Below are positions 25,351 to 32,492 of a stretch of 32,492 nucleotides of DNA, in pieces. Under the pieces are notes generated by a model, which did no database searches, was not told the origin of the DNA, and was given only the letters and a program-made list of their open reading frames with translations. A program made the position numbers and the translations under genes. The stretch spans positions 1 through 32,492 of the forward strand of contig JACQDF010000212.1 in NCBI GenBank assembly GCA_016201205.1, written 5' to 3'. This DNA is from Acidobacteriota bacterium (lineage in GTDB: Bacteria > Acidobacteriota > Terriglobia > Bryobacterales > Bryobacteraceae). Each line of letters opens with the position of its first letter. Positions within the stretch are counted from its first letter, which is position 1.

Positions 25351-25820
25351 AAGCGGTCGCGCTTCTTGCCCTTCTGACCGCCGTGAAAGGCTCGGCCTCC
25401 AGCCTCGCCCCACTGGATGAAGCTGCTTATCGGAAAGTGGTTACCGCCCACCGGGGCAAGGTTGTCTTAGTCAACTTCTGGGCCACCTACTGCGTGCCTT
25501 GCCGCAAGGAGATGCCGGAGATGGTGAAGATGCACGATCGGCTCAAGGCCAGGGGTTTCGTCTTTCTCACCGTTTCCGCGGACGAGCCGGAAGACGAGGC
25601 CAAGGCGCTCGCGTTCCTGCTGAAGAATCAGGTTCCCTCGCCCCACTACATCCGGAAGGCAACCAGCGACGAGGCGTTCATCAACTCGATTGAGCCCAAA
25701 TGGAGCGGCGCGCTGCCTGCTTCGTTCCTCTACGACAAGACCGGGAGGAAAGTGCGTGGATTCATTGGCGAGGCCGACCTCAAGGCTCTGGAAGGGGCGA
25801 TTACGAAACTGCTTCCGTAG
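25347..25820 (+). CDS. TlpA-like periplasmic thioredoxin
   Basis: A 157-residue thiol-disulfide oxidoreductase. It begins at GTG 25347 (GTGA overlap with the redoxin stop) with a short signal peptide, MKAVALLALLTAVKGSASS. The active site is VNFWATYCVPCRKEMPEM, with Cys49 and Cys52. A cis-Pro is present in GALPASFLYDKTG. It probably keeps periplasmic cysteines reduced, such as those of the preceding redoxin or of cytochrome c apo-forms. The last 20 bases overlap the convergent phosphatase gene. Confidence 0.9.
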   Translation: MKAVALLALLTAVKGSASSLAPLDEAAYRKVVTAHRGKVVLVNFWATYCVPCRKEMPEMVKMHDRLKARGFVFLTVSADEPEDEAKALAFLLKNQVPSPHYIRKATSDEAFINSIEPKWSGALPASFLYDKTGRKVRGFIGEADLKALEGAITKLLP

Positions 25821-26598
25821 AGCCGTTTCCGCTCAGGAAGCGCCGGATTTCCGCTTCCAGCCCAGGCACGCAAACCACGCAGTTGCCTGCGTGGATGCTC
25901 CGGCCGCCCTGGAAATTGAAGAACCTGCCACCGGCCTCCTCGACAATCACCTGAATCGGCGCCAGATCCCAGGGCTTGGCCGACGGCTCGACCCATGCCT
26001 CGCCGTGGCCGCCGGCGACCAGCATCGCGTCCGGGGAGCCGCTCATGCTCCGAACGGCCCAGAACTTACCCATAAAATCCACCAGCCGCCCGGAGAACTC
26101 GCGCCGGTATGCTTCCCGCAGGCCGTTAAAAAACAGCACGGCTTGCGAAGGACAGGCAATGTCGGATACGTGGATGCGGCGTCCGTTGCACCAGGCGCCG
26201 CCGCCTCGGACAGCATAATACTCCTGGCGCCAGGCTGGGATGTTCACCACCCCGGCCACCACTTCCTCTCCCGACTCGAGGCCGATCAGCACGCTCCACA
26301 ACGGGCTCCCGCGAAGAAAATCACGTGTTCCGTCAATGGGGTCAATGATCCACCGCCGCCCGCTTCCGGCCGGCCGGCCGGCGCCTTCCTCGCCCATCAG
26401 GCCGTCGTCCGGAAAAGCTTCCGCCAGCATGCCGGAGATCAGTTTCTCCACCTCCCTGTCGGCAATCGTCACCGGCGACTCATCGGATTTGGTTTCGGCC
26501 CATACGCCCTTCTGCTGGTAAGACAAAGCCAGCTCGCCCGCGCGGCGAGCGGCCTCGCGAACCACCTCCAGCTCCCGCTCCAATGCCATCGATTCCAT
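25801..26598 (-). CDS. inositol-monophosphatase-family phosphatase (histidinol-phosphatase-like)
   Basis: A 265-residue metal-dependent phosphatase. ATG 26598 (MESMALERELEVVREAARRA) is chosen; an upstream extension to 26640 runs into the kinase gene end. The metal and catalytic motifs are complete: KSDESPVTIADREVE, MGEEGAG, IIDPIDGTRDFLRG and PWDLAPIQVIVEEAGG. The family includes inositol phosphatases, CysQ and HisN-type histidinol phosphatases. The GTRDFLRG spelling favours the HisN-like branch, but this is not decisive. It is immediately downstream of the PEGA kinase (13-base gap), so they may be co-transcribed. Confidence 0.88.
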   Translation of the reverse strand: MESMALERELEVVREAARRAGELALSYQQKGVWAETKSDESPVTIADREVEKLISGMLAEAFPDDGLMGEEGAGRPAGSGRRWIIDPIDGTRDFLRGSPLWSVLIGLESGEEVVAGVVNIPAWRQEYYAVRGGGAWCNGRRIHVSDIACPSQAVLFFNGLREAYRREFSGRLVDFMGKFWAVRSMSGSPDAMLVAGGHGEAWVEPSAKPWDLAPIQVIVEEAGGRFFNFQGGRSIHAGNCVVCVPGLEAEIRRFLSGNGSTEAVS

Positions 26599-26611
26599 TC
26601 TATCGTTCCGG

Positions 26612-28264
26612 CTAATTCTCGGGTCCCCAGGCGACGTCAATCCCCGAGGTGACGCCGTCCTTGATGTCGACGTCGTAGTCTTTTCTAACGCCCTCCCTCA
26701 CGATTTCGATCTTATAGTGGCCGGTGGCGAGGGTGAACATGGCGGGCGTTTTTTCGCGGCGCTCCTGGCCGTTGATGAAGATGGTGGCCCCGGCGGGCGT
26801 CGAGCGCACCGTCAGCGTGCCGGTGGCGCGCTCCATCATGATGAGCAGCTCGCGATCCGGCGGCAGATTGAAGATGCGCGATTCCAGCCGGTGGCCCTTC
26901 AGGTCGGCGGCCAGCGTGTGCCTGCCCGCGGGCAAGGTTTTTTCGCACGGGGAAGCACAGCGTAGGCTCTGCTGGCCGTCGATGACGATCATTGCTCCCG
27001 GCGGGCTGGTGGCGATCCGGATCGTTTGATCCCCGATGGGTGGTTTGGGCGGAGCCGGAGTCGGACTTGGGGCCGGCGGCGTAGGCGCCGGTGTGGGCGC
27101 CGGCGTGGGTGCGGGAGCGGTGTCCGGCGGCCTGGTTGGTTCCGGCGTCGGCGGCGCGGGCGTTGGGCCCATCGGCGACGGTTTGTTGTCGTCGCCCCCC
27201 GGCGGGGGTGTTGGAGCCGGCGCAGGCTGGTTGCGGTCGGTGGTGAACAGCAGACGGCTGGTCAGAAATCCACCCGCTCCCAGGAACAGGAAACTGGCGA
27301 GAATGGCCCACACCGGCGTGCGGCGCGGTTTGGCCGGCGAAGGCGGCGCGATGGCGGTGGCCGGTTCCGGCCTGAGCGACGGCAGCGGAGTGGCGGCGAC
27401 CGTCTCGAGGCTCTCGACCATGCCCGGCCGCATTGGCTGCCAGGCGGGATTCGATTCGCAGGCGGTGCGGACAGCCCTGGCGAATTCGGCGCACTTGGCG
27501 TAGCGGCCGGAAGACTCCTTGCTCAGGGCCTTGCGCAGCACCAGCTCCGCTTGCGCTGCCAGTGTCGGGTTCAGCCGCTGCGGCGGAAGCGGCTCCTCGT
27601 TCACGATCTTGAACATCAGCGACGGAAGCGTCTCGCCGGCGAACGGCTTCTCGCCCGTCAGCATTTGATAGGTGATCACCGCAAGGGCGAATTGATCCGC
27701 TCGGCCGTCCACCGTCTTGCCGGCGATCTGCTCCGGCGCCATATAGCTCGGGGTGCCCAGCAGCACCCCGCTTTGGGTCGCCTGGTGCGATGTGAATTTG
27801 GCGATCCCGAAATCCGTGACCTTGACATTCTCGCCATGGGCCAGCAGGATATTGGCCGGCTTGATGTCGCGGTGCACGATGCCTTTCGAGTGGGCGTAAT
27901 CGAGGGCGGCGGCGGTCTGATCGAAGATATGCAACACCAGCTTCTTGTCAGGCGGCTGCGCCGCCGACATCACTTTCTCCAGGGACGGGCCGTCCACGTA
28001 TTCCATGAAGACATAGGCCACTCCGTCGTGCTCCTGAACGTCGTAAATCGTCACGATGTTCGGGTGGGAGAGGATGCCTGCGGATCGCGCCTCGCGGAAA
28101 AGCCGGTCGCGGAGAAAATCGCGCTCCTGGTCGGTGGTGGCGTCGCCCAGCCGGATCGTCTTGATCGCCACCGTGCGCCCGATGGCCGGATCTTCAGCGC
28201 GGTACACGACGCCCATGGCGCCGCGCCCGATCTCCCCGATGACGTGATAGCGTCCGATTTGCAT
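26612..28264 (-). CDS. membrane Ser/Thr protein kinase (PknB type) with two PEGA domains
   Basis: A 550-residue Hanks-type kinase. The start MQIGRYHVIGEIGRGAMGVV (28264) is chosen over a far longer open extension that lies antisense to ftsY and ribD. The kinase domain (about 5-270) is complete: VAIK (Lys35), HRDIKPAN (Asp133), DFG (151-153) and MAPE (175-178). A membrane helix follows at about 317-340 (TPVWAILASFLFLGAGGFL), then a Pro/Thr-rich linker. Two extracytoplasmic PEGA-type repeats follow: IRIATSPPGAMIVIDGQQ and LTVRSTPAGATIFINGQE. PEGA domains bind surface or envelope ligands, so the kinase probably senses the periplasm. It is divergent from ftsY. Confidence 0.93.
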   Translation of the reverse strand: MQIGRYHVIGEIGRGAMGVVYRAEDPAIGRTVAIKTIRLGDATTDQERDFLRDRLFREARSAGILSHPNIVTIYDVQEHDGVAYVFMEYVDGPSLEKVMSAAQPPDKKLVLHIFDQTAAALDYAHSKGIVHRDIKPANILLAHGENVKVTDFGIAKFTSHQATQSGVLLGTPSYMAPEQIAGKTVDGRADQFALAVITYQMLTGEKPFAGETLPSLMFKIVNEEPLPPQRLNPTLAAQAELVLRKALSKESSGRYAKCAEFARAVRTACESNPAWQPMRPGMVESLETVAATPLPSLRPEPATAIAPPSPAKPRRTPVWAILASFLFLGAGGFLTSRLLFTTDRNQPAPAPTPPPGGDDNKPSPMGPTPAPPTPEPTRPPDTAPAPTPAPTPAPTPPAPSPTPAPPKPPIGDQTIRIATSPPGAMIVIDGQQSLRCASPCEKTLPAGRHTLAADLKGHRLESRIFNLPPDRELLIMMERATGTLTVRSTPAGATIFINGQERREKTPAMFTLATGHYKIEIVREGVRKDYDVDIKDGVTSGIDVAWGPEN

Positions 28265-28281
28265 AACGCGAACGCGATTCA

Positions 28282-28330
28282 ATTGTACCAACGGCGTTTT
28301 CCCGGAATGAGCGCGGCAGGCTGGTACAAT
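28282..28330. promoter_or_regulatory. divergent promoter region with 9+9 bp inverted repeat (kinase / ftsY)
   Basis: The 84-base gap contains ATTGTACCA (28282-28290) and its exact reverse complement TGGTACAAT (28322-28330). Each carries a TACAAT -10-like box pointing outward: one toward the kinase, the other toward ftsY, whose start lies 18 bases beyond. No good -35 box is visible. The symmetry may reflect paired -10 elements or an operator. Confidence 0.45.
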
Positions 28331-28348
28331 CTTGTTGGAAGTTCGCAC

Positions 28349-29302
28349 ATGTTCCAATCGCTGTTTGGCTCCGCCACGGAGTCCGAGCCGGGTCTGCTCG
28401 AGCGCCTCAAGAAGGGCATCGAGAAGACGCGCGCCGGTTTCGTGTCGATGATCGAGGACACGCTCGAAGGCAGGAAAGAGATCGACGCCGGTCTGCTCGA
28501 GGAGCTCGAGTACGCGCTGATCACCGCGGATATCGGCGTGAAGACCACGGCGGAGATTCTGGAGAGCATCCGGCAGCGGGTGGACCGCAGGCTGATGCAG
28601 GACGCCGGCGAGCTGAAGGGGCTGATTCGCAGCCACCTTGTCGAGGTGCTCGAGAGCGTGGATCGCCCGCCGCCGTTGGTGAAGGAGCCGCCGGCGGTGG
28701 TTCTGGTGGTCGGCGTGAACGGCTCGGGGAAGACGACGACCATCGGCAAGCTGGCTCATCGCTTCACCACGGAAGGGCGCGGCGTGCTGTTGTGCGCGGC
28801 CGACACCTTCCGCGCGGCGGCCATCGACCAGCTCGAAGTGTGGGGCCAGCGGACGGGCACGGAAGTGATCCGGCAGAAGTCCGGGGCCGATCCGAGCGCG
28901 GTCGTGTTCGACGCGTTGCAGGCGGCCAAGGCGCGCAAGGTGGATTGCGTGATCGTCGACACCGCCGGCCGCCTGCACACCAAGTCGAACCTGATGGCGG
29001 AACTGGAAAAAATGAACCGCACGGTGAGACGCGTGATTCCGGACGCGCCCCACGAAGTGCTGCTGGTGCTCGACGCGACCACCGGGCAGAACGGCGTCGA
29101 GCAGGCGCGGCACTTCACTCAATCGAGCGGGGTGACGGGCATCGTGCTGGCGAAACTGGACGGAACGGCCAAAGGCGGCGTGGTGGTCTCGATTGCGCGT
29201 GAGCTGAGCCTGCCCATCCGCTATGTCGGGGTGGGCGAAAAGGCGGACGACCTGCTGCCGTTCGAGCCGGAACGTTTTGTAGCCAGCCTGTTTGAAACAT
29301 GA
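28349..29302 (+). CDS. ftsY: signal recognition particle receptor FtsY
   Basis: A 317-residue SRP GTPase that docks ribosome-SRP complexes at the inner membrane. The start MFQSLFGSATESEPGLLERLKKGIEKTRAGF (N domain) is typical, with no long acidic A domain. The G domain has VVGVNGSGKTTTIGKLA (G1), ADTFRAAAIDQL (insertion box), VIVDTAGRLHTKSNL (G3) and LAKLDGTAKGG, and ends FVASLFET. It overlaps ribD by four bases (ATGA), so the two are co-translated. Confidence 0.98.
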   Translation: MFQSLFGSATESEPGLLERLKKGIEKTRAGFVSMIEDTLEGRKEIDAGLLEELEYALITADIGVKTTAEILESIRQRVDRRLMQDAGELKGLIRSHLVEVLESVDRPPPLVKEPPAVVLVVGVNGSGKTTTIGKLAHRFTTEGRGVLLCAADTFRAAAIDQLEVWGQRTGTEVIRQKSGADPSAVVFDALQAAKARKVDCVIVDTAGRLHTKSNLMAELEKMNRTVRRVIPDAPHEVLLVLDATTGQNGVEQARHFTQSSGVTGIVLAKLDGTAKGGVVVSIARELSLPIRYVGVGEKADDLLPFEPERFVASLFET

Positions 29303-30399
29303 GCCGCGATTTTCTGGCGGAAGCCCTGGATCTGGCCCGGCAAGGGGAAGGGCAGGCGAGCCCCAATCCGATGGTGGGCGCGGTGGTGGTGCGGGACCAG
29401 GAAGCAGTGGGACGCGGCTATCACACCTACGCGGGCGTGAAGCACGCCGAAGTGCTGGCGATCGAGCAGGCGGGCGTGAACGCGCAAGGCGCGGTGATGT
29501 ACGTGTCGCTCGAGCCATGCTCGCACCAGGGACGCACCGCTCGGTGCGTGGATGCGATTGTGGCCGCCGGCATCCGCAGAGTGGTGGCCCCGATCGAGGA
29601 CCCGGATCCGCGGGTGTCCGGTGAAGGATTCCGCCGCTTGCGGGAGGCCGGCATCGAAGTCGAGATCGACGCACGCCACGCCGCCCGGGCACGGAAGATC
29701 AATGAGGCGTTCCTGCACTTCCAGCGGACCCAGCGGCCTTTTGTCACTCTGAAAGCGGCGCTGACGCTGGACGGAAAGATCGCTGCTCCGCTCGACAACG
29801 TGGGCTGGATCACCAGCGAGCGGGCGCGCGCGCATGTGCAGACTCTGCGGCACGCCTCCGACTGCATTCTGACCGGGATCGGGACCGTGCTGGCCGATGA
29901 CTGCGTGCTGACCGACCGCACCGGGCTGCCCCGCGGCCGGCCGCTGCTGCGCATCGTGCTCGATTCGCAATTGCGGCTGCCGCTCAATTCGAGGATCGTG
30001 ACAGGCTGCCGGAATGACCTGCTGGTGGTCGCCACGTCGGCGGCGGGCGCCGACCGCCGGACGGCGCTCGAACAGGCGGGCGTCGAGGTGATTACGCTGG
30101 ATGGGGGCGATGGCCGCACGCATCTGCCGGCGCTGGTCGATTGGCTGGGCCGGCGGCAGCGCCAGTCGCTTCTGCTCGAAGCGGGCAGTAAGGTAAACTG
30201 GGCGGCGCTGGAAGCGGGCATTGTGGATCGCGTGTTTCTCTATTACGCACCGAAGATCCTCGGTGGCATGCAGTCGCTGCCGGTGGCCGGCGGGCCGGGC
30301 AGGCCCCGGCGCCGGGATGCCATCCAGCTTCGTGACCTGACCCTGCATCCGATTCCGCCGGACGAATTCGCTGTCGAGTCGTATCTGGAAAAGCCGTGA
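29299..30399 (+). CDS. ribD: bifunctional riboflavin deaminase/reductase RibD
   Basis: A 366-residue two-domain enzyme for the second and third steps of riboflavin synthesis. The N-terminal deaminase has HAEVLAIEQAG (His49, Glu51) and PCSHQGRTARC (Cys74, Cys83), the zinc site. The C-terminal reductase starts near residue 145 with RPFVTLKAALTLDGKIA and includes ILTGIGTVLADD and LLLEAGSKVNWAAL. It overlaps ftsY by four bases and precedes ribE by six bases. No FMN riboswitch is seen in front of it; ribBA is absent from the window. Confidence 0.97.
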   Translation: MSRDFLAEALDLARQGEGQASPNPMVGAVVVRDQEAVGRGYHTYAGVKHAEVLAIEQAGVNAQGAVMYVSLEPCSHQGRTARCVDAIVAAGIRRVVAPIEDPDPRVSGEGFRRLREAGIEVEIDARHAARARKINEAFLHFQRTQRPFVTLKAALTLDGKIAAPLDNVGWITSERARAHVQTLRHASDCILTGIGTVLADDCVLTDRTGLPRGRPLLRIVLDSQLRLPLNSRIVTGCRNDLLVVATSAAGADRRTALEQAGVEVITLDGGDGRTHLPALVDWLGRRQRQSLLLEAGSKVNWAALEAGIVDRVFLYYAPKILGGMQSLPVAGGPGRPRRRDAIQLRDLTLHPIPPDEFAVESYLEKP

Positions 30400-30405
30400 G
30401 GGCGC

Positions 30406-31047
30406 GTGTTCACGGGAATCATAGAAGAGGTCGGCCAGGTGGAAGCGCTCGAGGCGCTGGCGGCCGGCGCTCGTCTCAGGATCGGATGCCGGACGGTGCT
30501 GCAAGATGCCGCCGGGGGTTCGAGCATCGCGGTAAATGGCGTTTGCCTGACTGCTGTTGATTTCGACGCCAGCTCCTTTGCAGCCGATCTGGCCCCGGAG
30601 ACGCTCCAAAGAAGCAATCTTGGCGACTTGCGGGCGGGCTCTCTGGTGAACCTCGAGCGGCCGCTGGCCGCCGCCGGCCGGCTGAGCGGGCACATCGTGC
30701 AAGGGCACGTGGATGCAACCGGCGCATTTCTCGGGATGGAGGCGCTGGGGAGCGAGAACTGGTGGCTGCGGGTGCGCGTGCCTGCCGATGCCGGGCGCTA
30801 TCTGGTGTACAAGGGCTCGGTGGCCATCGATGGCATCAGCCTGACGGTGGCGGCGCTCGAGGGCGATGTGCTCTCGGTGACGATCGTGCCGCACACTGGC
30901 CGCAACACGAATCTGCTGTCGCGCCGCCCGGGGGATCGGGTGAACATCGAGTGCGACATTCTCGCCAAGTATGTCGAGAAGCTCTTAGGTCGCCTCGAGC
31001 CCCCGGGCGGATTGACGTTGGACAAGCTGAAAGAAATGGGATACTAG
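30406..31047 (+). CDS. ribE: riboflavin synthase alpha chain
   Basis: A 213-residue enzyme that forms riboflavin from two lumazines (supplied by ribH, ~22 kb away). It begins MFTGIIEEVGQVEAL from GTG 30406. The two lumazine-binding repeats are clear: IAVNGVCLTAVDFDASSFAA and VAIDGISLTVAALEGDVLSV. GHIVQGHVDATG and NIECDILAKYVEKLL are also conserved. It is the third gene of ftsY-ribD-ribE. Confidence 0.97.
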   Translation: MFTGIIEEVGQVEALEALAAGARLRIGCRTVLQDAAGGSSIAVNGVCLTAVDFDASSFAADLAPETLQRSNLGDLRAGSLVNLERPLAAAGRLSGHIVQGHVDATGAFLGMEALGSENWWLRVRVPADAGRYLVYKGSVAIDGISLTVAALEGDVLSVTIVPHTGRNTNLLSRRPGDRVNIECDILAKYVEKLLGRLEPPGGLTLDKLKEMGY

Positions 31048-31103
31048 CCCTGCCCCCAGCACTTGTGGGGCGGGCAGGATTGGCCTCGGCCTTCCGGCCG
31101 GCT
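31048..31103. repeat. GC-rich hairpin after ribE (REP-like or terminator)
   Basis: CCCTGCCCCCA (31048-31058) and TGGGGCGGGCAGG (31066-31078) form a strong stem with a 7-base loop and a small bulge. A second stem with short arms (GGCCTTCCGGCCGG, 31089-31102) follows. There is no T-tract, so it could be a rho-independent-like stem without a run of T or a mobile GC-rich repeat. It separates ribE from the eroded island. Confidence 0.5.
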
Positions 31104-31177
31104 AGGATCTTGGTGACCTGGGCATCGATGTCGCGGGCTGATATTGCTTCGAGGAAGCGGTTCCTTACCGTTCGCAC
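31104..31177 (-). pseudogene. probable N-terminal fragment of an ImmA/IrrE metallopeptidase gene
   Basis: From GTG 31177, overlapping the XRE gene end by 13 bases, the frame reads MRTVRNRFLEAISARDIDAQ and then VTKILAG. After that it runs into the GC-rich hairpin and loses any family likeness. The first ~27 residues resemble what I recall of ImmA/IrrE (COG2856) peptidases encoded after XRE regulators (DIxxxVxKxLxG). No HExxH is present, because the rest of the gene is missing. The identification rests on memory of the family and is tentative. Confidence 0.4.
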
Positions 31178-31635
31178 AAGAACTTTACGATCTCCTCCAA
31201 ATCGGAGTGCTCTTCTCGCGTGAGCTTCTCAACCGGGGCCGAACGAGCGGCAAACTTCAATGCAGCAGTCTGAAACTGCGCATCCTTGACCTGCAGCAGT
31301 CCGGCAAGAGCGAGCAGTTTCTTCTCTGGAATCTGGAGAAACCCGGCAATCTTGTGCACCGTGCGGATCGCGGGCTTGTAGCGCTCCTCGGTCTCAATCT
31401 TGAACAACTCGACAAGATCAACATCAACCTTTTCTGCGAACTGTTCGAGGGACAGCCTTCGCTCCCGCCGCGCCAGTTGAACGAAGCGCATGAAAGCCTG
31501 CCTCATCGGGATGACGTTACCCGATGGCGGTTCCGACTGCTCCAGGGCATCGACAAGCCCTCCTACGGATACAAAACACCCGTCCTCTTGTTCTGCCTTC
31601 TTAAGCAGCCAAGCCTTATCAGTATTCATCTTCAT
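31165..31635 (-). CDS. XRE-type helix-turn-helix regulator
   Basis: A 156-residue protein. ATG 31635 overlaps the GNAT-like stop (ATGA); ATG 31629 is an alternative. A helix-turn-helix lies at about residues 46-105: MRFVQLARRERRLSLEQFAE, then KVDVDLVELFKIETEERYKP and ATRTVHKIAG-like residues (RTVHKIAGFLQIP). The C-terminal part (KLTREEHSDLEEIVKFLCER) is helical and charged. Regulators of this shape are commonly antitoxins or repressors next to a toxin or ImmA peptidase. It is intact, while both neighbours look truncated. Confidence 0.8.
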   Translation of the reverse strand: MKMNTDKAWLLKKAEQEDGCFVSVGGLVDALEQSEPPSGNVIPMRQAFMRFVQLARRERRLSLEQFAEKVDVDLVELFKIETEERYKPAIRTVHKIAGFLQIPEKKLLALAGLLQVKDAQFQTAALKFAARSAPVEKLTREEHSDLEEIVKFLCER

Positions 31636-32045
31636 GCGGCGCCTCCAGCCAAGAACTTCTCCGCTTGCTGCGGCGTGAACTCACACCAGAGCAGGTTTTG
31701 TTTTGTGGGATCACGCACGACCTCCGTCATCCCACACACTTCGAGGTAGAACCGCTCAGAACCTGGGAGCGAATGGAGAGCCACTCGTCCCTTCAATCCT
31801 TCTTCGATGCTCTTTCGCACAGCAGCTTCTATCAGTCTCGTTCCGATAACGGCATATTGCGGACTGCTTCCGAGAGCCTGCATCAGCACCTTGATGTTCC
31901 AGGGAGCCGCCCGGCCCGACCGGTTAGATCGAGCTTCATCAAGCCCTGAAGCTTTGCGTTGCACGTGATCCCAAGAAACGAAAAGGCGAGAACTTGCAGT
32001 TCCTGTCTGGCGAAAGCCACCGTGCAGCGGATTTTGGCGGAGCAA
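31632..32045 (-). CDS. GNAT-like acetyltransferase remnant, 5' end lost
   Basis: Up to 137 residues can be read. The acetyl-CoA-binding core is visible in the C-terminal half: GTRLIEAAVRKSIEEGLKGR followed by ALHSLPGSERFYLEVCGM, with TKQNLLWCEFTPQQAEKFLAGG at the end. Residues before about 25 are antisense to transposase-like coding sequence, so the true GNAT N-terminus (normally a further 60-100 residues) is missing. The join lies near 31980-32010. It overlaps the XRE gene by four bases, giving a GNAT-XRE order like some toxin-antitoxin pairs. Function as a toxin is not shown. Confidence 0.6.
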   Translation of the reverse strand: MLRQNPLHGGFRQTGTASSRLFVSWDHVQRKASGLDEARSNRSGRAAPWNIKVLMQALGSSPQYAVIGTRLIEAAVRKSIEEGLKGRVALHSLPGSERFYLEVCGMTEVVRDPTKQNLLWCEFTPQQAEKFLAGGAA

Positions 32046-32492
32046 CCGTTACATCCAGAGAAGGTGAAGTATTATCTGGAGCGGCGTGATCCTGATTTTG
32101 AGGCCAAGATGCGCGAGATCCTGCTGGTGTACCGGGAGGTGGCCCTGCAAAACCAGAACAATGGTGGACTGGCCCCTGTAATCGTAACGGTGTCGGTCGA
32201 CGAAAAACCGGGCTTGCAGGCCATTGCCAACACCGCGCCGGACTTGCCGCCAGTGCCCGGCCAGTACGCGACCGTGGCGCGCGACCACGAATATAAGCGT
32301 CTGGGGACCTGCTCGATTCTGGCGGCGTTGGACCTACATGATGGCCACGTAATCGGACGGGTCGAGCGACGCCACCGCAGTCGGGAGTTCATCGCGTTGC
32401 TCAAGGATTTGGACGGCTACTATCCGGCTGCATGCACGATCCGGCTGATCCTCGACAATCATTCGGCACACATCTCGAAAGAGACGCGGGCA
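32022..32492 (+). mobile_element. IS630-family transposase fragment, truncated at 5' and cut by window end
   Basis: The open frame (unbroken from about 31950 to the window edge) reads VQRILAEQPLHPEKVKYYLE, VTVSVDEKPGLQAIANTAPD, ATVARDHEYKRLGTCSILAA and LILDNHSAHISKETRA. The DDE catalytic aspartates are the Asp of VSVDEKPG and that of LDNHSAH. These motifs are diagnostic of IS630-type transposases. The usual ~100-residue N-terminal helix-turn-helix part is absent, so the element has lost its left end. No terminal inverted repeat or TA duplication was found at the left boundary. The third catalytic residue would lie beyond the window. Confidence 0.85.

Noticed and set aside
27026..28348. Upstream extension of ftsY across the kinase gene
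   Set aside because: Arg/Gly-rich antisense of the kinase; ATG 28349 starts exactly at the FtsY N domain.
29200..29299. FMN riboswitch before ribD or ribH
   Set aside because: ribD overlaps ftsY and ribH has under 70 bases of leader; neither holds the conserved RFN element.
28265..29692. Very long N-terminal extension of the kinase frame
   Set aside because: It is antisense to ftsY and ribD, is rich in His/Arg/Ala without domain likeness, and the kinase has a normal start at 28264.
29221..30894. 557-residue open frame antisense to ribD-ribE
   Set aside because: The opposite strand encodes two certain enzymes; the antisense product has no family likeness.
31048..31078. Confident rho-independent terminator after ribE
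   Set aside because: The stem is strong but no T-tract follows on either strand, so it is listed only as a hairpin.
1..32492. CRISPR array
   Set aside because: No regularly spaced direct repeats and no cas genes; the repeats seen are single palindromes far apart.

Overview
The window is a gene-dense, GC-rich bacterial chromosome segment. It most likely comes from an Acidobacteriota member of the Solibacter/Bryobacter type. Reasons: an Oar-like TonB-dependent receptor with an N-terminal carboxypeptidase-regulatory domain, small secreted proteins of the same fold, a PknB-type kinase ending in PEGA domains, and interspersed palindromes of a kind I associate with that group. The assignment is inference from gene content; no 16S gene is present.

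Layout. (1) 38-4404 (+): TonB-dependent receptor and a secreted alpha/beta hydrolase. (2) 7974-4491 (-): lepA followed by a two-gene cassette, an ABC/OLD-like ATPase plus a small TOPRIM-like protein, which looks like a split-OLD conflict system. (3) 8039-8973 (+): ribH-nusB. (4) 13466-8983 (-): the classical rpmH-rnpA-yidD-yidC-jag-mnmE operon behind a near-consensus promoter. Here rpmH appears to lie wholly inside an N-terminally extended rnpA frame, as described for Thermus. (5) 13988-13551 and 16820-14081 (-): a small DUF6526-like membrane protein and a MoxR-type AAA/VWA pair. (6) 16950-20540: a TrmB-type regulator converging on a cytochrome-FeS-NrfD membrane redox module with eight haem sites. 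(7) 20583-23621: a REP-like hairpin, a MutM-like glycosylase, a secreted amidohydrolase, tRNA-Leu(UAG) and a DinB-fold protein. (8) 23736-25820 (+): a tightly packed five-gene run of a LysW-like zinc ribbon with a very acidic tail, two small secreted carboxypeptidase-regulatory-like proteins, a redoxin and a TlpA-type thioredoxin. (9) 26598-25801 and 28264-26612 (-): an inositol-phosphatase-family enzyme and a PEGA kinase. The kinase is divergent from ftsY-ribD-ribE (28349-31047, +). (10) 31048-32492: a worn island with a GC-rich hairpin, a probable ImmA/IrrE fragment, an XRE regulator, a GNAT-like protein lacking its N-terminus, and an IS630-type transposase fragment running off the window edge.

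Most genes are core translation, secretion, DNA repair and riboflavin functions. The more unusual points are the nested rpmH/rnpA, the LysW-like run, the ATPase/TOPRIM cassette behind lepA, the orphan redox module, the repeat family found three times in gene gaps, and the eroded GNAT-XRE-ImmA cluster. No stretch over 300 bases lacks a gene once starts are corrected.
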